Source: Orobanche coerulescens
Taxonomy: Eukaryota > Streptophyta > Magnoliopsida > Lamiales > Orobanchaceae
Length of the DNA stretch: 64,000 nt
Assembly (NCBI GenBank): GCA_033398695.1
Contig: CM065815.1
Location: 102,514,501 to 102,578,500 of the forward strand
Direction: 5' to 3'
Below, one piece after another: positions 19,618 to 30,012 of the stretch. The notes under the pieces are model-generated. The model was not told where the DNA came from and ran no database searches. It saw only the letters and a list, made by a program, of their open reading frames with translations. The number at the start of each line of letters is the position of its first letter. Position 1 is the stretch's first letter. The translations under genes were made by a program, and so were the position numbers.

Positions 19618-21222
19618 TGATACGAAACAACTATTCCGAATAATGATACGAAAATGACTATTCCGAATGACGAAGATTGGAATGCATTTTAGTGATCGGA
19701 CTCGGAATAACGTAGACGTGTCGACATGCATACGTAGTATGCACCATGCATACTAAAGTCATGAATTGCATTCGGCCGCCCCATTCCCCAACACCATGAA
19801 GATTTTGTCACATTTGTTATCTTTTCATTACAAGGTCTTCACAAATCTTTGTCAAAGATTTGTCCCCATATTAAAAGATTCCTCCCACCATTCGCATGCT
19901 TGTATCCGGACGACCCCACATCACAAACATATCGCCCATTCCACCCCACATCACAAACATATCGCCCCCCCCCCCCCCTTTTCATGTTCAAAGTCTTGAA
20001 GTGTCACTTTCAATCATCCTTCAAACACCACCACCATTCGTTTCCCCCCCCCCCCTTCCATTTTGTTCAAGTATGTCACTTTCAAAGATTTCCTTTGATA
20101 TTGTCCCTACTTTGAAGATGATACGATATCTAATATTCCAATCGAAGAAGCTCCAATAAAAATCGACATCCACGACGACACAAATTCGCATGGTCATGCA
20201 TCATTATACTTGGGAGAAAAGAACACGCGGATTGGAGTTACGTTGTTAATCGGAACCGGAGTAACGTAAAACTCGACGACCGAATCGGTCCGAAAGCATG
20301 AAAATTCGGCCATATCATGCTTGAAAGGGACTCATGATTTGTCAAGATGCATGAAGATATTTCTCCTTCCCCACCTCACTACAAAATCGGCCCAAGCTTA
20401 AGACTTGATGAAGACTTTCATCAAATATCTTCTTCATGTCACCATCACCATAATAACTCCAAATGAAGATATTTCTCCTTCCCACCATGATACCTCACGG
20501 CCAAAACACAAGATTGGAAGAAGACTTTCCTCAAAACTTTCCTTCATGTCATTGTCCCTCATGTCATAGTCACCATAATAAATCCAAAAAGACTTGATAT
20601 CATATCACCACAAAATCCTCATCATCCCTCCATGTTTCGGCCGATTTGAACAAAAGAATTTGATGAAGACTTTCATCAAATGTCTCCTTCATGTCATTAT
20701 CCTTCATGTCCTAATCACCATGATAATTCCAAAAAGACTTGATATCATATCACCACAAAATCCTCATGAACCCTACATGATTCGGCCGATTTGAAGGAGT
20801 TGCTAGGAAGTTTCATTTGCTTGTTTTTGTTGTATTTTCTATGGTTGGAAACTACTATATATAGTAGTGCTTGTTGTATTTGTAAAGTATCTTGAATCTT
20901 GAATATTAATAAACCTTGTATTTCTTTGAAATATACGTTGAACGAGTTCAACAAAACTTTAGTTATTATTTCGACGCGTCTCGAATTATAACTTGATCGA
21001 TTCTCAATAGGTCTTGAGGAGAGATTATCTTTATCGAGTTATAGGTCTAATTCGGTAAAACACATTCAAACCCATACACTATCCTACATCACGGCCGAAA
21101 ACCGTATAAATTTCGGTCACCACCTTGTACTTTTGGTTGATACTTTGATACTTTTCCAAACATAATAATCTTCCGTTGTATTTCATACGCATTACGTACA
21201 CTTACATACGTAATTCGTATCA
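19618..21222 (+). repeat. Element M 3' LTR (1605 bp)
   Basis: Starts TGATACGAAACAACTATTCC, with a second start 25 bp further in (19643) that corresponds to the first base of the 5' LTR, and the D-type start at about 20118. It carries a poly-C run at about 19966 and an extra ~70-bp block near 20712-20780 relative to the 5' LTR. U5 hairpins are at 21003-21018 and 21030-21059. Confidence 0.9.
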
Positions 21223-21227
21223 AATTC

Positions 21228-21735
21228 ATGCATCGGGAAGTGCTTTTCGTTACGTTTGGAACTTTGAGGATTCCTGATTATTATTGTTCTTGGAACTTGT
21301 ATTGTATGGCTCGTATTTGCACTTTGTTCTTGCACTAGCAAAATAGTGGAGTTTTGCTAACCCCCGAGTATTCGGGGGGTGGATGTCTGTTTTTGCATTC
21401 AGGTTTCGGAGCATAACACATGGTCGGCACGAAGGATGATGAAAGATGAACGATACTAATCACACGAGGACCCGCTCGATGTCATTGGTTTAGTTATAGT
21501 TTATTTTCCGTTGCAGTATTCTTTCCCATTGTACGGGAGTATGTTGTATTCGACCCCTGCATGGGCATGTATTGTGTTTGAGTTGTATGTATTTATTGAA
21601 AGACCAAATCGGTCTACTGAGTCATTTTAGCCTTAAAGGCATTATTGAGTTGTTCGATGTTGTTGCCAGCCTGGTAGATCCTTGAGGAAAGGTTCTACGG
21701 CGTGTAATATCCCTGAGCAGATTGGGGGTGTTACA
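21228..21735 (+). repeat. Element N left LTR, second part
   Basis: Resumes with ATGCATCGGGAAGTGC after the M insertion and ends ATTGGGGGTGTTACA. It is nearly identical to 52660-53168. Confidence 0.9.
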
Positions 21736-22481
21736 TAAATGGTATCAGAGCTTAGGTTGTGGAAACCTAGGCGATCGGGTCAGTGGTGTCTATTGAGTTT
21801 TGTCTCGTCGGATTTTGTCTGACTGAGTCGTGTCGCGACGCGTCGTCTGAGTTTGTTGGTCGTGATTAGTATCGTGGGCGATCATCATCTTCGTGCGACC
21901 TGTGGATGTAAGTCTCCCTTCTTTGTGTTTGTGCCTCGTCTGATGCGAGTTACTGGTATGATTATGTGTTAAGTGGCGGAATCTTTATGCAGATTTTTAG
22001 TCTCATGATTGCGTTTATGTGACTCTCATATTTCGTCTATATGAGGAGTGGTGTCGCTGCTAATGTATTTTCGAACTGTATTTTATCCGCTGCGTGAGTT
22101 CTTTCAAAATGACTTTCAGTATTTTGCAAACTGATTTTTACTTCGTAAAACTGACTCCCTAAATCGAGTTTTGGCATTTTGGCCTTGAATGTTTTATGAC
22201 GGTTTGATATATGATCATGTGAGTTTTTAGGCATTCTAGCCTAATAGATTTTCGAAAACCATGAGTATCTTAGAAAATAAATTTCGAGACGTACCTTTTA
22301 AAATGAATTATTTTCTCGCGGTAATTTCAAGGTGCTTTCTAGTGCCGCAATATGTTTCAAAATTATCCCAATTGAGGACCAAAATACTTTGAGATATTTT
22401 CAAATTATTTAGAAATGCTTTGCTTAGACCCGTCGAATATTTTTTTTGAAAGTTTTTCACTAAAAGAAAAGTGTTCTCATT
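21736..22481 (+). mobile_element. Element N leader with primer-binding site (first copy)
   Basis: The primer-binding site TGGTATCAGAGCTTAGG starts at 21740. The remainder matches the untranslated leader at 53169-53914 and carries no gene. It is cut at 22482 by the minus-strand element C. Confidence 0.85.
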
Positions 22482-23608
22482 TGATACGAATTACGTAATA
22501 AGATGAACGTAAATTCGCCGGAAAATGCAGCGGATATATTTTGTTACCTCACAACACTCGTATATGTGTAACACTCGTAAGATATAACCGAAAGTAGGGC
22601 AATTCGGCTTACATAAACAAGAACAATATGAATGATTTATCAAACTAGACCTATAGTTTGATAAGATAATCTTTTCTCAAGACCTATTGAGAATCGATTC
22701 GATTAAAACTCGAAAACGCGTCGAATTATAACCAAGGTTTCGATGAAAAGCATTCACCAAGAAAACACAAGTGTATTCTTATTTCTTCAACATACAATAT
22801 CCAAAATGAAAGCATCAACAAGACTACTTATAGCATGGTAGTCTTCTTAGCAACTAAGGAATCAAACAAGATCACATGATCTTGAAATGAAAAACAAAAC
22901 ACAAGATAAAATACAAGGGAATCAAATCAAAGGGAGGGGAATCACACAACAAAATGAATATAAGACACCCCACATAACATGCAAGTCTAATCATGACATG
23001 TGAGGAAGAAAAACAACAAAAATAAAAAAATCAGCAATAATGGCATTTGCCGGCCTGCGGACACGGCCCGCGACGGGCACGGTCGCGGCGCATCGGCTAA
23101 GAGGACTCGACCGTGTCGCCCGCACGGTCGGGTTGGTTGGACAATGGGAATTGCACTATCCGGAAGAGTGTGACTCGGCCGTGTCGCCTGCACGGCCGGT
23201 CGGTTGTGACGGCCGCGGTTTGACGACACTGGTCGGGTTGATCGGCAATGAGATTTCATTATCCAGACACCTCATCCGACACGGCCGGATTCGCCGGCAG
23301 TTGATCGGCGATTCAAGCAGTAATGATCGGCCGCCCGGCAGTGGTGGTCAGCATGATCGGCCGGCCTGGCAGTGGTGAATTTTCCTACGGTGGTGATTTT
23401 TCCTGATTCGTCCATTTTCCGGTCGATTGTCGACCTTCCAGCATAGCATGACACGGCCGTGTTATATGACACGGCTGAGACCGAGACTCCACGTCTTATG
23501 TCCGTTTTCTCGCCTAAATACGTAGTAGCCCGTGCATGGCGTGTAGTAAGGTCATTTATATCGATCCTTACTTCGTCTTCTTCGTTCATATCAAATGATT
23601 CCTTATCA
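22482..23608 (-). repeat. Element C 3' LTR (1127 bp)
   Basis: Plus strand begins TGATACGAATTACGTAA and ends CCTTATCA, the reverse complement of an A-type LTR. The GC-rich hypervariable part lies at 23040-23460. U5 hairpins in reverse are at 22637-22664 and 22676-22691. Confidence 0.92.
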
Positions 23609-24620
23609 TCTCCTCCTCCTTTAAAAGGAATTGTCCTCAATTCCGAAATTCCGTCATCATCGATGTAAGGTGAGAGGTCCCCAACATTAAAGGTTGCATG
23701 AATCCCATAATCTCCCGGAAGTTCTAATTTGTAAGCGTTGTCGTTCACTTTCGCGATTACTTTAAATGGTCCCTCCGCTCGTGGCATTAATTTGTTCTTA
23801 CGTTTATTTGGAAAGCGCTCTTTTCTTAAATGCAACCAAACCAAATCACCAACTTCGAACAATCTCGGCCTTCTTTGTTTGTTCGACTTTCTTTTGTAAG
23901 CCTCGTTTATTTCCTTGATTCGATTACGTACTTGCTCGTGTAATTTCATCATCGATTTCAATTTTCCGCATCCTTGTGCACTAACTCGTCACTTGGCAAT
24001 GGAATTAGATCTAACGGCATGTACGGGTTTGGTCCGTAAACTACTTCGAACGGAGAGTGTGCCGTGGCATGAGTAGGAGAACGATTATAAGCGAACTCCG
24101 CATGTGCAAGTTTTAAGTCCCAATCCTTCTGGGTCTTGCTCACAAGACCACGTAGTAATGTGCCCAACGTTCGATTGGTCACTTCGGTTTGACCGTCCGT
24201 TTGTGGATGATGTGACGTGCTAAATAGTAGTTTGGTTCCCACCTTTCTCCACAAGGTGTTCCAAAAATAACTAAGGAATTTTGAGTCCCGATCCGAAACA
24301 ATCGTTTTTGGAACCCCATGCAATCGTACGATTTCTCGGAAATACAAATCGGCGACGTTACTCGCGTCGTCTGTCTTGTGGCAAGCCACAAAGTGAGCCA
24401 TCTTCGAAAATCGGTCTCGACAACCATAATAGCATCTCTCCTCGTTGAGTACGAGGCAAAGCAACAATAAAATCCATTGAGACATCTTCCTACACGGTCT
24501 TTCCTAATCGGCAAAGGCATGTATGCTCCGGTTTGAATGAGCTTTTAGCAATATGGCATGTCACACACTTATTAATTATGTCGTGTACATTCACTTGCAT
24601 CTTCGCCAATGAAAATGCTC
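23272..24620 (-). pseudogene. Element C integrase, frameshifted
   Basis: The minus-strand frame 23961-23272 is the integrase C-terminal domain ([27 protein letters not shown]), crosses the purine tract and ends inside the LTR. 24485-23958 has the core ([53 protein letters not shown]). The zinc-domain half lies around 24500-24620. A 4-base loss at the HKDAEN stop (23958) and losses near 24480-24600 are the same as in element A. Confidence 0.87.
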
Positions 24621-25432
24621 TTTAAGGACCTCCAACGTTTTGGCCGAACCAAAATGACCGCCAAGCCTCCACCGTGAGCTTCCCGAACTAATAATACCCG
24701 AATAGGGTGTTTGGGTAAACATAGGCGATTCCCTTTGAAAAGGAATCCTTCTTGCAACGTAAACTCTCCAAACGGACCGGATTTACACGAATGAAAACCT
24801 CACCAAAATCCACATCCCCATCATAATACTCCTTCAATGCTTGAACCCAAGCAACCGAATGTCAAGAGTAGAGAGCAAGGCATACCGTCTAGACAAAGCA
24901 TCCGCCACAACGTTGCTCTTGCCATCTTTGTACTTCGATGAAAAGTGGAATGATTGCAAGAATTCCACCCATTTAGCATGTCTCGGACTCAACTTTAGTT
25001 GGCCGTTGATATATTTCAAGGACTCATGATCCGAATGTAGGATGAAATGTTTCGGCCGAAGGTAATGGCTCCAATGATCAAGAGCTCTCACAATGGCATA
25101 GAACTCCTTGTCATAAGTACAATAGTTGAGTCGAGCCCCACCCAATTTCTCCGAAAAGTAGGCAATTGGTCGCCTCCCTTGGACGAGGACCGCCCCAATA
25201 CCCACTCCACTTGCGTCACATTCTACCTCGAAAGGTTGTGAAAAGTCGGGTAAAGCCAAGATAGGTGCTTCACACATTTTCGCCTTCAATTTTTCAAACG
25301 CCCCTTGGGCAGCCCCGTTCCACATAAACGGTCCCTTTTTCAAGCATTCCGTTATCGGACTAGAAATGGTACTAAAGTCTCGTATGAACCTCCGATAAAA
25401 TGAAGCAAGTCCGTGAAAGGATCGGACTTCCG
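24572..25432 (-). pseudogene. Element C RNase H and RT end
   Basis: The minus frame 25487-24834, of which only the part below 25433 is native, covers [52 protein letters not shown] and [17 protein letters not shown], so RNase H is readable in one frame. 24757-24572 starts the integrase zinc domain and is shifted at GGGLAV. Unlike A, the [14 protein letters not shown] linker is intact here. Confidence 0.87.
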
Positions 25433-26597
25433 TGATACGATATCTAATATTCCAGTCGAAGAAGCTCCAATAAAAATTGACATCCACGACGATACAAATT
25501 CACATGGTCATGCATCATTATACTTGGGAGAAAAGAACACGCGGATTGGAGTTACGTTGTTAATCGGAATCGGAATAACGTAAAATTCGACGACGGAATC
25601 GGTCCGAAAGCATGAAAAATCGGCCATATCATGCTTGAAAGGGACCTCACTTGACTTCATATCTTTGACAAGATAATGAAGATATTTTCCTTCCTCACCA
25701 TAATAACAAACGGCCGAAACACAAGATGGAGTGAAGACTTTCATCCTTCATGTCATTGTCCCTCATGTCATAATCACCTATATAATTCCAAAGAGGTTGA
25801 TATCATATCTACACAAAATCCTCCTCAACAATCCTTGATGAGTTCGGCCGAAATGAAGAATGGAAGGAATGATATTTGGTTCTTCTTCATGTCACCATCA
25901 CTTAATAAGTCCAAGATTCATCAAAGATTTCTTCATGTCTTAATCACCATAAAATCCAAGATGGTATCTCCTTGGATATTTTCGGCTGATTGGTGTGTTA
26001 CTAGGAAGCTTCGTTTTCTCATTTTGTTGTATTTTCTTACGGTTGGAAACTACTATATATAGTAGTACTCGTTGTATTTGTAACATATCTTGAAAGTAAT
26101 AAACCTTGTATTTCTTTGAAATATACGTTGAACGAGTTCAACAAAACTTTAGTTATTATTTCGACGCGTCTCGAATTATAACTTGATCGATTCTCAATAG
26201 GTCTTGAGGAGAGATTATTTTTATCGAGTTATAGGTCTAATTCGGTAAAACACATTCAAACCCATACACTATCCTACATCCGGGCCGAAAACCGTATAAA
26301 TTTCGGCCACCACCTTTTATTTTGTCAGATCGACGAGTTCTTTGACGAGCGAGTCCTCATTGTCGAAATTGTCAGTATCGAGCGAGTCTTGGCTGTCAAG
26401 CGCTATATCGACGAGTTCTTCTTGCTCGAATCGGCCAGAGCGGCTTGCTTCATTTCGGCTGAGTACTGTTCGCTACCGTACGTGAAAGAGTCTTCTGCTG
26501 TACCGAGAGAGAATTCGTATCATAAGACCGTGATAATCTTCCGTTGTATTTTATACGTTTTACGTATACGTTTTACGTACATACGTAATTCGTATCA
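25433..26597 (+). repeat. Element D 5' LTR (1165 bp), mosaic U5
   Basis: Starts TGATACGATATC, carries the integrase-tail code (stop near 25582), the palindromic TATA near 26050 and U5 hairpins at 26193-26208 and 26220-26249. 26318-26530 replaces the usual ~40-bp segment with TCGACGAGTT/CGAGCGAGTC repeats resembling H/I-type U5. This block ends in GAATTCGTATCATAAG, that is, another LTR terminus with the first bases after it. The true end is CGTATCA at 26591-26597. Confidence 0.9.
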
Positions 26598-26601
26598 TAA
26601 G

Positions 26602-26612
26602 TGGTATCAGAG
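26602..26612 (+). other. Primer-binding site, element D
   Basis: TGGTATCAGAG, beginning five bases after the LTR, complementary to the plant initiator tRNA-Met 3' end. Confidence 0.8.
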
Positions 26613-26648
26613 ACATTTGTCTCACAGTTCTCGACGTTACTCAAGAAG

Positions 26649-27668
26649 ATGGCATTCACCGATGAAGAAGTAGCACAACTACGTGACGTTCTTCGCGGCT
26701 TACCGGAGCCCAGAATCCAAGCACGACGAGGATACGACGCCATGCATGCACCACGACATGCTGATGAATACAAGACAAGCGAACTTCCGGAGTTCGTAGG
26801 CGGCACCGATCCCGAGGTTTATTTGGAGTGGGAAATAAAAATTGAACGAATGTTTGAGTTCAAGGATCTCAATGACGAGGTACGTTGCAAGTATGCGATT
26901 CTCAAACTTGGAAAGGGAGCTTCCCTTTGGTTTGAGCGAATGAAGACACAAAGAGTTCATGCCGGAAAAGAGAAGATACGTTCGTGGGATTCTCTCAAAA
27001 AGAAACTACGAAAAAGATATGTCCCGGCTACACACAAGTTAAGCTTGTATCGAAAAATTTCTGACCTCACGCAAGGAAAGCTAAGTGTCGAGGAGTACAT
27101 CGAGGAGTTTGAAAACTTATCCTTGATGGGAGAACTTGAAGAAAGTGAAGAATTACGGATGTCCCGTTTCCTTCTAGGTTTGAATAAAAATATTGCTAAT
27201 TCCGTGGAACTCTACCCCTATTCCGACTTTGATACTTTATGCGGACTTTGCATAAAGTTAGAAAATCAAAACAAGACAAAACTTTCTAAACCCGAATTCC
27301 CATCTAAATACGGAAATACCAACTTTGGCGCGAGTTCTAGCTCGTTTCCAAAAACTGTCACCACAAGCCCACCCGTTACTACCATTCCAAAAACTCCTAT
27401 CACCCCAAAAGAAACAAGCCTATCTAAAGTCCGGTGTTTCAAATGTCAAGGATTTGGACACTATCAAAGTGCTTGTCCGAATCGGAGAATTGTGACGTTA
27501 CGAGAAGCCATAGCCGTCCGAGAAGAATTACTAGCCAAAGAAGAAAGAATTGGAGACGTTTTTAACTTGGAAGCCGGCGAAGGAGAAGAAGAATGCGAGG
27601 CATACGATGCCCCGAACTATGACACGAACCTCGTCCTTCGCATGTTACAAACGAAGGCGGCCCAGTGA
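26649..27668 (+). pseudogene. Element D gag with zinc knuckle
   Basis: The ATG at 26649 (MAFTDEEVAQLRDVLRGLPEP) is chosen over upstream in-frame codons because it follows the leader and matches F. The 340-codon frame has capsid ([48 protein letters not shown]) and the knuckle [14 protein letters not shown] at about codon 257. It stops after a shift near 27655, before the protease. This is the most complete gag among the D/E/F copies. Confidence 0.87.
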
Positions 27669-29062
27669 CGAAGAACAACGAGACCAAATCTTTCACACGA
27701 AGTGTCGTGTCGGAGAGAAATGGTGTAGCTTGATCATTGACGGTGGAAGTTGTACAAACGTGGCATCGAGCGAGATGGTCTCAAAACTCGGATTGATCAC
27801 CACGGCCCATCCAAAGCCGTATGCACTCCATTGGCTTGATGATGGAAACAAGGTGAAAGTATCAAGGCAAGTGAAGGTCGGACTCACCATGGGTTCGTAT
27901 GGTGATGATATTACATGCGATGTATTACCGATGGACGATGTCACGTATTGGGAAGACCTTGGTTATTTGATCGGGACGTACTACATCGAGGGAGGAGTAA
28001 CGAGTATGAGTTACGTGACAAAGGTAAAAAAATTGTTCTTAAACCTATGTCACCTCAAGCTATCCGGACGATGAGTTCGAAAAAAGTCGAAGGACCGAAA
28101 CTTACGATGTTTGCAAACGAGAAAGAAGTCGAACACGCCATTGACGATGGCGAACGTGTTTATTTGATGATGATCAAAGAAGTCCGAAATCTTGCCACCA
28201 AATCACACCACGAAGAAGAGATAGATGCACTATTACACGAGTTCTCGGATGTATTTCCCGAAGACTTGCCGGTAGGATTACCACCTATCCGCGGAATTGA
28301 ACACCAAATTGATCTTGTACCAGGAGCTCCATCACCGAACAAAGCGGCGTATCGTTGTAATCCCGAAGAAACCAAAGAACTACAACGTCAAATTGATGAA
28401 CTCATGAATCACGGATATGTCCGAGAGCGTTTAAGTCCGTGTGCGGTTCCAGTTCTACTTGTGCCAAAAAAAGACGGATCATGGCGAATGTGTATTGACA
28501 GTAGAGCCGTGAATAACATCACCGTCAAGTATCGGTTCCCCATCCCGAGACTAGACGACAAGTTGGACGAGCTACATGGCTCGGTTATATTTTCCAAAGT
28601 TGATTTACGGAGCGGATACCATCAAATTCGCATGCGAGAGGGAGACGAATGGAAGACGGCATTTAAAACAAAGAATGGACTTTACGAATGGGTCGTGATG
28701 CCATTCGGCCTCACTAACGCCCCGAGCACTTTTATGAGGTTGATGAACGAGGTTCTCAAACCTTTCTTGGGAAAGTTTGTTGTCGTATACCTAGACGACA
28801 TTTTAATCTACAGTCGATCCTTAGAGGAGCATCTCGAACATTTGCGGCACGTATTTGAAACGCTAAGGGAACAGAAACTTTATGGAAAGCGGGAGAAGTG
28901 TACTTTCCTAGTCGAGAGTCTTGTCTTTCTCGGCTATGTTGTTTCGAAATAAGGAGTTTCGGTTGACCAAGAGAAGATCGCGGCAATCAAGTCGTGGCCG
29001 ACCCCAAAGACAATCACGGAGGTACGATCATTTCATGGCCTCGCTTCTTTTTACCGACGATT
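27669..29062 (+). pseudogene. Element D protease and RT
   Basis: The protease ([17 protein letters not shown]) lies in the frame 27550-28074. A shift near 27940 leads to the 345-codon frame 27915-28952 with the RT fingers and palm ([23 protein letters not shown]) to FLGYVVSK, where TAA replaces a coding triplet. The RT resumes for about 100 bp and is cut at 29068 by element E within FYRRFI. Confidence 0.87.
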
Positions 29063-29067
29063 CATAC

Positions 29068-29964
29068 TGATACGATATCTAATATTCCAGTCGAAGAAAC
29101 TCCGATAAAAATCGACATTCATGATGATGCATCGTTATACTTAGGAGAAAATGTTAAACGGCTTGGAGTTACGTTGTTAATCGGAATCGGAGTGACGTAG
29201 AATTCGACGACGGGATCGGTCCGAAAGCATGATGGATCGGCCATATCATGCTTGAAAGGGACATCTTGACTTCATATCCTTACAAAATAAAGAGGTGATT
29301 CCCTCCTTCCCCACCTTTGTCACATACGGCCGAACCAAGAGATGGAGGGAAGATTTTCTTCTTCATGTCATTGTCACTCATTTCTTTATCATCCATATAA
29401 TTCCAAGGAGGGAGATATCTTGAAGCATGCTCGGCCGAAATGGAAGGAGGATAATGTGTTGATTCTACTTCATGTCACCATCAAGACCAAAGGATGCTTC
29501 ATGTCTCTTTCATCCAAATAACACCAAGATTGCTTGGCATCTTCTTGTGATTTTCGCGAAATGTTGTGTTAGGAAGTTTCCTTTTTCGCTTTTGTTGTAT
29601 TTTCAGACGGTTGTAAACTACTATATATAGTAGTGTTCGTTGTACTTGTAAATCATCGAGAATCATAATAAACTTTGTATTTCCTTTGAAATATACGTTG
29701 AACGAGTTCGACAAACCTTAGTTATTGTTTCGACGAGTTTCGAGATTTTAACTTTAATCAATTCTCAAAAGGTCTTGGGAAAAGATTACCCTTTTATCGA
29801 GTTATAGGTCTAGTTCGATAAAAACACACCAAACTCCGTAATTCTTACTATATCACGGCCGAATTCCATAATATTCGTCCACCACCTTTGTAGTTTCAAT
29901 CCATATTGTAAACATAATAATCTTCCGTTGTGTTTTATACGCATTACTTACGTAATTCGTATCA
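29068..29964 (+). repeat. Element E 5' LTR (897 bp)
   Basis: Starts TGATACGATATC, ends ACGTAATTCGTATCA. It has the integrase-tail code up to the TAG near 29200, the palindromic TATA near 29619, and U5 hairpins at 29764-29779 (with a G-U pair) and 29793-29822. Confidence 0.94.
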
Positions 29965-29968
29965 TAAG

Positions 29969-29979
29969 TGGTATCAGAG
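29969..29979 (+). other. Primer-binding site, element E
   Basis: TGGTATCAGAG, five bases after the LTR. Confidence 0.8.
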
Positions 29980-30012
29980 ACACTTGTCTCACGCTTCGAC
30001 ATCATCAAGAAA

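Larger units (their letters stand above)
16664..21222 (+). mobile_element. Element M: short non-autonomous LTR retrotransposon
   Basis: 4559 bp, flanked by the perfect TSD AATTC (16659-16663 and 21223-21227), inserted in the N LTR. Two LTRs of 1.51 and 1.61 kb enclose only 1442 bp of internal sequence. It keeps the primer-binding site, a gag relic and the last codons of integrase next to the polypurine tract, and lacks protease, RT, RNase H and the rest of integrase. It must have been copied by enzymes of a related element. Confidence 0.92.
22482..25432 (-). mobile_element. Element C (minus), 3' half
   Basis: A-type gypsy element on the minus strand: 3' LTR at 22482-23608, then integrase and RNase H to 25432, where element D interrupts. 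The next part (RT) resumes at 37808 just as the TTCCG target duplication predicts, and ends at 38472 at element F. Gag, protease and the 5' LTR are absent from the window. Confidence 0.9.

Noticed and set aside
21740..21757. tRNA gene suggested by TGGTATCAGAG sequences
   Set aside because: Only the complement of a tRNA 3' end is present, at the fixed place after an LTR. There is no cloverleaf, so these are primer-binding sites.
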